Positions 37,301 to 49,300 of a stretch of 64,000 bases of DNA are shown piece by piece. A program made the translations under genes and the position numbers. Position 1 is the stretch's first letter; the number at the start of each line of letters is the position of its first letter. The DNA comes from Amborella trichopoda (taxonomy: Eukaryota; Streptophyta; Magnoliopsida; Amborellales; Amborellaceae), in NCBI RefSeq assembly GCF_000471905.2, contig NW_006497025.1, positions 348,758 through 412,757 on the forward strand. The letters are read 5' to 3'. Under the pieces are notes generated by a model. The model was given only the letters and a program-made list of their open reading frames with translations. It did no database searches and was not told the DNA's origin.

Positions 37301-40300
37301 GATCTTATAGACCTTATGACAACCATGAGACCCCTATCATTTAATAAATAATCAAATACGAAATTCCTTTTAACATCATGTACAGGAAGTACATTTTCTT
37401 AATTAACAACTTGCCAGAATTGAATTTCAATTGATATTATGTTACTAAGCATATATCCAATGATTTGAATTCCAGGTAAGACTTTCCCATTATATACTGG
37501 TTCATACATTTGACACATTGGTTCATATGGCTTAAAGAGGTCTGATTTGATACATGAATGGTAGTCCTGATGTTTACCCCCAACTTTATTCTCTGTTGAT
37601 CATATTCACTTTGGTAACTACATTTAGCCATTTTTCTTTGGTGTTCATATTTGCTTGGTTTTTGAGATTTGGATACATCTTTTGATGTTAGCATTTCCTC
37701 GAATGGAGTTTGGGTTTAGCACAAATAAAAACAATTTCCTTTCATTAGTTTTTGTTGGAATTATATTTTAGATCCTTGGATGTCTCCTTTTGGATTGGAG
37801 GACAAAAAGGGTCGATTTGAGTCGTGCCCTTAGATTAATAGCCCATAAGGTTTGCCTAATGATTTATTTTAAGTATGATCTTTTCCTTAATATGAAAAGA
37901 TTGTATTGCAGTTGAACCATATTAATATCAACTCTCATGTTCTTCATTTTCTTTTGATACTCTTTTTATGATGGGGTTAACTTGTGAATGGTAGTTCCCA
38001 CTTTGAAGGACTCATCTATTAAATTCTTGTTCTTTAAGTTTGTTTATGATGAGTTGTATCTCACACATATTATTGAGTATCAATCTATTCTCAATGAATC
38101 TATATTCCAAATAACATGCCTCGGGCCCTAACTGTGGGCTTTGACAAGCGACTCAAACCCATCCTGGCTCTAGCACCCTGCCCAAAAGCTTGTGGGCTAG
38201 CCCAAGCACATTAATGGCCCTAGTCTCGTGGAAAGTTTTTCACTTACTTTGTTATGACCCTGGCTTTGAGAAAGTAAAACAAATAAAAGCTCTTATGTCC
38301 CTTGCATCAGATGATGTTCATTAATGATCATCATGGTCCATTTTTTGGACAGCTGGACTCGAGCCATGAAAGGCATGACTAGGTGATTTTAAAACTTAAT
38401 AAATACATGATTTGTATATATTATGATAGAGTTTGGGTCTGCAACACTATTCTAACAGATTTCATAAGCTTTCGGATATAAGAAACTGAAGGCTGAGTAT
38501 CATTCCTTGACGGACTTTTAGTGGGGAAATGACATGTGAACTTTTGGTCCATGACTTCAAACCATAGTTAGCGATTTTTTGAAATTCGTTAAGAACTCCA
38601 AGTTTTTCAAAAGATCTTCAAAAAAATCGTGTTTTTTTAATGAAAACGAGCCAAATCTATATTTTATCTTTTTCCAAAAAAAATTTTCAAAAAAAAGCTT
38701 TTTCACTGTAACTTTATATCTTCATTGATTTAATATTTTTAGATTTTGGTTTTGAGATAAGTACATTAAAAGTTGGAATAAATTAAGATTCCGAATTTGA
38801 CAAAAATTTCACCAATATGTTCCCTTCAAAGAAACACAATATATTCCCCAAAAGTAATCCATCAAACCAATTATATATTTCATTAGAACAAGAGTAACCC
38901 AATAAAATGTCTTTATTTTCTTTTAAAAAGAAAGTGCCATCATAAAGAACAAGAGTGAGATTTACTAACAACCAAAGATTTAGGCAGCTAGGAATTCGTG
39001 ATTGGCTTCGAATATTTGGATTGGCTTAAGTATTTTGTTACTATCTTTCTACATACAGAAGTTTGAGTGATTATATCTTTTCATTTTATTTTTTAGATTT
39101 CATTGCTGTATACAACATAGTAATTTGGTTGGACCACTATTTTACATTTTTGGGTTTTTGTGTTTTAGCTAAATAAAATCATATATTGAGGTTCTTTTTT
39201 TATTTTTTTCCTTTGAACAATAATCCCATACCTAAGTTGATTGTTCTTGTTGTCGTCGTTTTATTGTATGCTCTCAATAAATCTATCATATGTTAGGTGT
39301 CATGACAACAAAGTAAGCATTGTTATAGTACATACTAAAAGTTTAAGCAAAAATTTGTCGAGCAAGGTTCTAATGATACTAGATAAAGACATAAAATTAT
39401 TTTTCAATGGTTTTAATGTACCCATACGTTAGCGACAACTCATGATTTTGTATTTTGTTATATTTAAATATACGCTTTTTTCACAACTATTTTTTTGAGC
39501 CGGACCCAAAATATTCACGATTCTTTAACTTACCACATTTTTTTTGCTTCCATATTTTTTACACAATTTTCTTCTTTTTTTTGTTTCTTTGACCATCGAC
39601 CATGGAAGCCTAAAAATTATATGTTGGAAGTCATAAATTTTATTTCAATCATTTACTGTCAAAATTTTCATAAAAGGGGCAATACAAATTGCAATGGGAA
39701 ATTGCATGTTGTCTATTTTCTTGTTCTTTTTTGTCCGTATGACTTTACTACTACTGCTACTACTACCAAGTAGTAGTCGTAGTAATACTAGTAGTAGTAG
39801 CAGCATTAGTAGTTTACTATTAACATGTGCTCTTTGAACAGCGATATGGCTGGCAGTTGCTACTTTCATGGAACTACCAGTTTCATCTCAACTCTCAATT
39901 CGGAGTGCCCTCTTCGGAACAATGTTGATCACCAAAAAGGTTTATTTTCTCACATTCTATCATTGCTTCCCAATTCTCTTATATGTTGATCCTTTTCATG
40001 CCTATAAAGATGACAGAAACTATCTAACTTTTTCTTTCTGTTCTTTTATTCTTCTTTTTTTAAGGACAAAACGATAAAGTTCCACTTCCGAGCTATTGGT
40101 CAGGTTTTTGCGGAATGGGCTTTAGCTCCTTTTCTAGCATGTGTGGCTGCTCTTTGCTTTTTCGGGGTCTTGAAGATCACCATTCTTCGTTCAGAAAACG
40201 CGGAAAAAAAGATAATTGTGGCACTACCATTCGTCTACGGGCTGTCAACTGGATTGTTATGCCTCTTTGTTTTGTACCAGGTTGGACTTCAGATAGTAAA

Positions 40301-43300
40301 CTAATTGAAACAATGATTTTAAATTTTGGATCATATACTATGACACATGTAATTTAAAAACAATGTGATACATAAAGAACGTCAATAATTCATTATCAGC
40401 AGTGGATGGACTTCTCCTGTTGAAAATGATATTGATGGATAGAGTGGAGCAGTAGTTATGTCAAGCATTTTCCATAAACATCGGCTCATTGAGGTTACAT
40501 GTAGCATAATGCTTGCATGCAACATACAATATGGTGTGATAATAAATAAATAAATAAATAAATAAAAATAAAAAATTTATTTAAGGGGTCAAAATCTTTA
40601 CAAAAAGTGTATAAAGATATCATTTACTTTTAATACAAGGAGGTCACAATCATTCTTGTCCATCAGATTTCAAATCATGTGGTTGGGAGTGTATCATTAA
40701 CTAGACTGAAACTTCAAAATAAATTTCCTCAGACTTTATAGCACAATTTAAGTCAATCCAATTTGACATCTAATGGGCTAGTAACAATTACGACCTCCTT
40801 GTAACAAAGATAAATGATCTTATAGTATAAAATCTTGAATCTTTAAGGGGGGAGAAAATAGGTTTACCTTCTCATTTTCATTTCACTCAGATATCTCTAA
40901 AATTTATCTCTAAAATATCCAAATCACCTTGTTTCAGTTAGGGAACCTAAACTTGAACAAGAAAGGGTAATGAATTTGCCCGCCTTGAATAAGCAGGGGT
41001 ACTTATCGCCATTTGGTCGGGCCTCTTTGGTGGGTAAAATTACTAAAATATCTTTCTTTGTTCAATGTTTTCAATGCTAACACGGGTAATTTGGGTATTT
41101 TTGAAGTTAGCTTTTGAGAAGGCACATGAGTAAAAGGAAATTAAAAAGTAAATTGTATATTATTAATGGAGATGTTTTGACCCCTTTCATGACTTTGTAA
41201 GGTGTTTTGACCCCATAATGATATTTCTCCTAGTATGATTTTGCTCTAGAATCAAAATGATTATGTTTCAATTCTTCTTCTTCAAACTGGTTTAAATTTA
41301 ATGAACATTTTTAATGGCAGGTTTTACCAGACATCATATTGATTAAGCAATGGCAAGCTGTAGTTGCTGTATTAGTGGCAGCCTCTATTGCTGCAATTTT
41401 ATCCTTGGTATTCTTCTTTCTCTCTTTGGTTTTTTATTTTTTCTTCTTAAAAGTCATTTTCTAATATGAACTCAATTCGTTCTAATCTTAGGAAATAACA
41501 TTTTCTTCCCTTGACTAAAATACACATGTAATATACATTGTAAAACATACCTTATAATTGCTTCTAATCATTATTTAATTGATGTTTTATTTTATTTTCA
41601 TTATTATTTCTTTCGTTTTAAACAATCAGTTCGCAGTTGTCAGCCCTAGTAGAAGAAAAATCAAAATTTCCAACAAAATGATTAAGAAAGCAGATTTACC
41701 TAAGAAAGGAATGACATCAACAAGAAATGATGAACACCAAGATCAATTTGAGAATGCTTTGAAGGAATACAGGGAAATGAGAGTTTTGCACACAGTTTAT
41801 GAAGGAGAAGAAGAGGAGAAAAGTAATGATGGTGGCTTATCCCCTCCGACAATGAGTTCAGATTCCGGCAAACCGCTTAAACAATTATTAGCTTCAACTC
41901 CAAACAAGCTACTTCGATGTGATGATCCTGAAGATATTCATAATTTATCGAAAACTCAGACTTGCTCGAATTCCTTGGCGAATTTCAAGAGCCGCATCTT
42001 CTCTATAGTAAGTTCTGTAAGCTTGGATTGGTAATCTAACTATATGCTAACCATGTTCATTGGATTTATATTGGTATCATTATTTTCAAGTAACCATTTC
42101 TTATTTGTGGCGTTGTACATGAACCTATACAAGTTGTAGGGGACTTGGCGTTCTTCATGATATGCTACTTCCAAAACTCTTCTCTCTTCCTTTCTAGAAA
42201 ATGTTTTTAGTTCGGAAGTTCTTTTAATCAAATGTGGAGGTGCATGTGGCTTGATGCGGCCACGTTCGTATGAAATACTTTGACATGAACACTCTTGGAA
42301 GCATGTGGCATTTTGCTTTATGAATTTTTTTTAAAAGTAATCAGATTGAAAATCTACATAATAATCTGACAAAATAAAGTGGTCAGAATTTATATATAAT
42401 AAATAACAAGCAAAATATTGGGGAAAGGAAAATCATACTTGGTTTTAAGTTTAAAAGTTGAAGGAGTTGTGTGCAAGAAGATGCGAATCGTTTGTTTTTG
42501 GTGCAGTACTAAATAAGGGTAATTCCCTTTTTTTTGAAAATTTCATATACTTTGAACTAGGGTTGGTAGTAGGGCGGGCCAGGGCTAGCCCTAGCCCGAC
42601 CCTAGTTCCCATAAGGCTAGCCCTGATCAAGTCAATGAGGTCCTGATAGCCCCTATTAGGGCCGAGCCGGGCCAAATAAAATAAAAAAATATAAAAGAAA
42701 AACCTGAGGAAAAGAGGGCAGTCTAGGTTGAACTGAGCGCCATGGCTAGGCCCATTCCTACCCTTGGACCATGTTGGTTCGACCCTGACCCAACACTTAT
42801 TTCACATTTCATTCGAGTAAAGAGCCTATCAGTCGACTTACAAAGGTTACATAAGCATTTTCACTTTTATTTATTTTAAAGTACCTTCAAAGCTTATTTC
42901 TTTTAATTTTATATTCATGTTTGCGTCAATCATCATTTTAATGACTTCACATAAGCTTCAGAGTAACATTGTATTGGAGACATCACCTTTTTCTTGGTAT
43001 GCAGCAAGGAGCTGAATATGATCAGAATACACTTGTTCGACATGCTTTAGCAGAGAAGTTTGATGAGAAGATGGAAGATCTTTTCAGTTTTCCACAGGTT
43101 CTAGCTGCTTGCATCTTTGCGTAGGTTCCTGCTTATCACATTTTTCATTATTTTTGTTTCACCTTGTTTCTTTCAANNNNNNNNNNNNNNNNNNNNNNNN
43201 NNNNNNNNNNNNNNNNNNNNNNNNNNNNNNNNNNNNNNNNNNNNNNNNNNNNNNNNNNNNNNNNNNNNNNNNNNNNNNNNNNNNNNNNNNNNNNNNNNNN

Positions 43301-46300
43301 NNNNNNNNNNNNNNNNNNNNNNNNNNNNNNNNNNNNNNNNNNNNNNNNNNNNNNNNNNNNNNNNNNNNNNNNNNNNNNNNNNNNNNNNNNNNNNNNNNNN
43401 NNNNNNNNNNNNNNNNNNNNNNNNNNNNNNNNNNNNNNNNNNNNNNNNNNNNNNNNNNNNNNNNNNNNNNNNNNNNNNNNNNNNNNNNNNNNNNNNNNNN
43501 NNNNNNNNNNNNNNNNNNNNNNNNNNNNNNNNNNNNNNNNNNNNNNNNNNNNNNNNNNNNNNNNNNNNNNNNNNNNNNNNNNNNNNNNNNNNNNNNNNCC
43601 TTATAAACATGGATGATTGCAACCACCTGATTCTGACATATGTTCATAACTTGCAACCAATACTTCCATAAACTCTACGATGGCTTGCTAAACCCAGAGC
43701 ACCAATGAATGACATTTAGAGAGTCCCCTTCCAGCAGCCAGCCTAAAGTCAGACAACGATCTTTCAACAATTCAAGCCCATGTACTATAGCCAACAAGTT
43801 AGCTTGATTGGTCGTAACTGTTCACATGAGCCGTAGCAGAAGAAAATCACCATGCCAGATGGGTCTCTCACAACACCACTGTAACCCGTTGACCCTGGGT
43901 TCACGTAAGAGCTACCATCAAAATTAAGCTTTGTACTACGGCTATTAAAAGGAAGCCATGTTCTATGAATTATTGGTCTATGCACCTTCTGTTGCATCAA
44001 ATCCCAAATATTGTAGAGTATATCAATCTTTGATATACCAAAACCTTCTTTAGTATTGGATAACCATACCACCCATTTTGAATGATCTTCTCTTGGATTC
44101 AAGCTATCTCTAAACACCATCTTTCAAAAATGTTTCTATTGCTTTCAAGCCACACCTCCCATAAAATTGAAGCTCCTAAAATCAGCCAAATCACGACACC
44201 TAACTTCGAAATAGAAGGAATAGACAGATGATCAATAATTCTCACATGTTGTTTAGGCAAAGAAAGTGAGAAACTAATTAAACAAAAAACCTACCTCCAT
44301 AATGATAAAGTAAAGTGGTAATAGAGGAATAAATGGTCTCCGGACTCTTCATCCTCTTTGTATAAGATGCAACAATTAATAATAAGTTTTCCCCTCTTCT
44401 TCAAATTTTCCACTGTCAGAACTTTGTTTTTTGACAATGTTTATAGAAAAATCTGATCTTGTATAGAATGCACCATTTCCAAATATCTTTAAGATTTGGT
44501 TGCTCCCATCTAATTCTATCATGGTATAACAACATATAAACATATTTCACCGAGAACCCCATCATTTGTTAGTTCCCTCACCACCTCATTATCATGATCT
44601 CGAGAGGCGTAGACTGTGGATAGATCATTCATAAGCTCACAAAATTGCATGAGCATACTGTCTGGCACCTTATTACAAATGAATTGAATATCCCAAGTGA
44701 TCCTATCTGAAGACCAAAGATAGACATCTTATAACAAAACTTGCATCTTATAACACATTATTTGAACTGTCTATTTTTATGATTTTCAAATGCTTATAGA
44801 TATTCTTAATTCACACTATTTTTTGAGCTGATATTTCATAATTAGGAATTGAAATAGATTTTCAAGCTATTGCAAGAGTTTATAGCGATAGAGCTGTACC
44901 TCTGGCAAGGTTTGGAGGCTCATCTTACTTCGATTATTTAAAATAGGCACCTTATAGAAACTAAACCCTTTTTTTAAGTGTGATTGACAAAATGGATGCA
45001 GAAGAACTCATAATTTTCAATATATGTAACTAAAACGTTATTAAAAAACAAACCAAAAAAAAATCCATAGTACCTTCAAGTTATTCTCACTTGCATCTAC
45101 ATCTTCTAGCTCATTACATTAAGCCCGTCCGTCCCCTCTCTCTCGCTCTCTCACGCACCACACACTAAACTGTACTTTATCTTGTAATTGAGTTTAGAAA
45201 GCCCAAAACTAAGCTATAACAAATTTGATATACTATTTCAAACTTAACCAAATTTAGTTTGTGGATTGATTTTTCTCATCAAAAAGTGATAAGGGTCTTA
45301 AAGATGATCGAGTATTGGGTTATTTAGGTTGCTCAAGTCTTTTTATTTTGCTTACAATTTATTATTTTTAAGAACAATCCTAAAACAATTCACCCAAAAG
45401 CAATCTATCGAAAAGTGTCATCTCTAAGATGGATTTTGGATCCAAAATTTTAGGATTTTATAATCTCAACCATGAAGATGATCATGAATCTGAAATTTTA
45501 TTTTTTCAAAAATTAAAATTGACGTTCCGAATTTTTTTTTTCTACGATCCATTTTGTCTTTTAGTGGAAGCACCATTTTAGAAAAGAGTTCATTGGTGGG
45601 TGTTGGAAAAGAAAAGAGTCTCCAGATTCTATATCGACATGGAGAGAGATTTGTACAAAGGTGCGCTAATTAGTGTGCAGATAGCTAGTAAAGATATAAG
45701 CGAGTTTTCAGTGACAACAGGCATACACTAAGGATCAACATTGAGCCCATATCTTTTTGTTTTAGTTATGGAGGAGTTAGCTAGGTATCTATAAGATGAG
45801 GGACCGTCGTGTATGTTGTTTGTAGATGATATAGTTTTGATCAATGAGACTTACAAGTGGTGTCAATGTAAAGTTAGAACTTTAAAGGGATGCTCTAGAA
45901 TCTAAACGTTTTACAATTAGCCGATAGAATATTTAGAATGCAAGTTTACTAATAATAGGAGTAGAAACAAGGAAATAATTAAGATTGCTAGCAAAGAAAA
46001 ACCTAAAAGAGAGCATTTTCAATATCATGAGTCAATGATATAGGAAAATAGTGAGATTGAGGAAGATGTCGCACATAAAATTAGAGTTGAGTGAGTGGGG
46101 TAGAAATATGCAATCAAAGTTTTATGTGAGTGTTGTATATCAATGAAGCTAAAAGGGAAGTTCTATTGGATAATTGTAAGATCAGCTTCGCTTTATGGGA
46201 CGGAATGTTGAGAGGTCAATAAACAACAGACCCATAGGATAAGTGTAACTGAGATGAGACTGTTGAGATGATAGACTTCAAAATGTATACATTTGAGGGG

Positions 46301-49300
46301 ATTTAGGGGTGGCTCCAATAGACGACAAGATGGGGAAAAATCGACTTAGGTGGACTGGCCATGTCCAGCGTAAACCCAATACAGTATCAGTTAGGAGGTG
46401 CGATAGGAGTGATTCAGTTATTAATATATATTATATAATGTATAATATTATATAATTTATAATATAATATAATGTAAAATATAATATAATATAATATTCT
46501 AAATATAGAATATATAATATTATATATGATATTATATATATTATATATTTGATTAAAAAATAACTACAAAAAGAAGAGGAAAAAGAGAGGCATGTGGGCC
46601 TAGGAGCCCTTGTGGGCCTCATGCCCCATATACCACTTGGGCCCTTGGCCACTTTCCCCACATGAGTCATAGATATTTTTAGTGGCTATAGACATATTTT
46701 TAAATCCCTTTCGGTACTTTTAAATTGCCTGAATGTTTTACTGCTGAAAAATATATTTATTTTGAATGAAAACTTCATGATGCCAAATAAAACATAGAAA
46801 GCACTTTAGAAATTCATTTTACAGAATAGATACGTTTAAAAGTGAATTAGATCCTTTGAGTTAGGAATACATGAAATTACTAAGGCACCCCACCTATGCT
46901 AATTCCCCTGGTCCATTAGTCTATCTTCTCAAAATAAACTAATGGAATCTATGACCCATAGTTAATTGCAAGGGCTTATGCTTGGTCCATCAAATTTGTC
47001 CAATAAATAGAGGGAACACCGTCAAGTCATATGTAATATACACATGCACACTATTGCAATGGTACATGGGCCCGCTCTTTAGCACATGTACTTCTATTAC
47101 CTTAATGGATGGCTTCCATAGATGAGGCTATCATGTCAACATGTCGCGCATCGGTAATGTTGAAGTTTTATCCCTTGTCCTCACAAGCTACTAACCACAC
47201 GCAGGAGACCGGCTACTTCCATACTAATCTACCTGGGCATCTCTCTAACCTCAATAAGAGATAACCCTGCAAATCATCTATAGTAGTGCCTTACAACTGG
47301 GACTATAAGGTTTTAGGCTCAAATCTCAAGCCTAGGTCGCCCAACCCCGATGAGTCTACAGGCATTAGGAAGTATCCCTCTCTGGTCCTATATAGACCAT
47401 ACTCCCACTAGAGCATAGTATGACTATAGCTGTAATTTTTATTTGCTCGTAAGGTCTTTAAAGGGACATATCCAACACTCCACTTGGCCCATCTTTAGCC
47501 AACTTGGGCCTGGTAAGTTGGCAGCACTAGGTGAGATTATCTAGCATCACCTGAAAGTTATAAGGATATTTAATGCTTAGTCCTCTATACGATGAATTGT
47601 CATGCATCTATTATGTTCAAAAATAGAAGCCAGCTTAGTGACAAATATCTATGATAAATTGAAATTATCAACAAAATTTTATTGAATAAATAACTCTAAT
47701 TATATTCAAGTAAAATGAGTGTATTAGAAAATCAGTTTGGATTTATTACAGGGAGGTCAACAATTGATGCTATTTTTCTACTTAAGAAATTCATTAAAAA
47801 GTTCAGGGAGAAAAGAAAATACCTCCATATAATCTTCATTGATTTAGAGAAAGCATACAATAGAGTTCTTAGAGAGATGATTTGGTGAGTGCAGGAAAAG
47901 AAAAGAATCTCAAGAGGATATATTGACATGGTTAAGGGTGTATACAAAGGAGCGTTTACTAATATAAGGACAACTAGGGGTTAGAATTACATCTGGGTTC
48001 AGTGTTGAGTCCATATCCCTTTGCTTTGGTTATGGATGAGTTAACTAGGTAACTATAGGATGAGATCTTGTGGTGGATATTATTTGTGGATGGCATTTTT
48101 TTATTTATTAATGAGACTAGATACTGCGTAAACACAAAGCTAGAAATTTGTAGGAAATCTTTAAAATTTAGGATTTTAATTATCCTGACTAAGACTCGAT
48201 TTATTGAATACAACTTCAGTAATAATAGGAGCAAAACAAGGGACTAATTAAGATTGATGGCCAAAAGTACCTAAAAGAGATTATCTTGAGTCGATAATCC
48301 ATGATAAAGGAGAGATTGATGAAGATGTTGCTCATAGAATTAGAGTTGTGTGGACAAGTAGAGATGTGCTTCGGGAGTCTTATGTGATTGTCACATAGCA
48401 CTGAAACTAAAGAGGAAGTTCTATAGGATGGTTGTAAGACTAGTAATATGTTATGGGAAAGAATGTTGGGTAGTTAAGAAACAACGTATCCATAAAATGA
48501 GTATAGCTGAGATGAGGATATTGAGATAGATGAGTGAAAATTCAAAAGAGGACAAAATTCAGAATGAATATATTTGACAGTACTTAAGGCAACTCCGATA
48601 GGCAATAAAATGAGGGAAATTAGACTTAGGTCGTCGACCTAGAGTAACACTAGTTTTGAGAGGTGATTTGGTTCAAGTGGAAGGCTCTAAAAGACAAGGG
48701 GAATGCCCCAAAGGACATAATGAAAGTAATACAAAAAAGATATAGTGACTTATGGTCTAATTGAGGGTATCATCCTTGATAGAGAGGAATGACAGGGCAG
48801 GATTCATACAATTAAACTCTAAAAGTTGGGATAAGGCTTGGATGGTGATGATGATTTTAAAGCATGTAATTAACTAAACAACGACCTTTCCTCATAGTAG
48901 TATGTATTTAATTTGAAAGAAAAATTAGAAATTTGAATTTAAAAAGAAACATTTCATCGACTTAAAAATATCTCAAAAAAATAAAGAAGGGACATGTGAG
49001 GAAGTTTATAAGGAAATGATTACAAATATAAAAGTTAAAACTACTAAATTGGGTAATGAATTTTGACATATGAATTAAAAGGGAAAAGATGGGATTAGCC
49101 CACTAGCTCATATGAACAAATGAGCCCAACGGCCTAGATTGAATCTGGGCCGATCTGACGATCACGGATGTTCGGTAGTACTTGAATTTTATTTTTATTT
49201 TTACAAATCCAAATCACTTGAAATTTTAGATGTGTGTTCTTCTCATCAAGAATCACTTAATAAAAATATAAAAAAAATTATCCATGAAAATAAAATAACC

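Larger units (their letters stand above)
32508..39841 (+). other. PiT intron 3 (7.3 kb)
   Basis: It contains a large CCGGTT/GGATCGG repeat with two tandem arrays (33325-35352), a 34.2-kb array, a Copia-like LTR candidate (36415-37060) and a triplet inverted repeat just before the acceptor. 37.1-39.7 kb shows no recognised element. Confidence 0.75.
40281..41320 (+). other. PiT intron 5
   Basis: Contains an (AATA)n tract (40541-40565) and a family-B MITE (40600-40825). The remainder is AT-rich with nothing recognised. Confidence 0.7.

Noticed and set aside
43109-43671. Frames of about 150-184 codons
   Set aside because: They are almost entirely unknown residues across the assembly gap.
45560-48860. 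The two RTE pieces as one interrupted element
   Set aside because: Both contain the same part of the reverse transcriptase, so they are separate copies.
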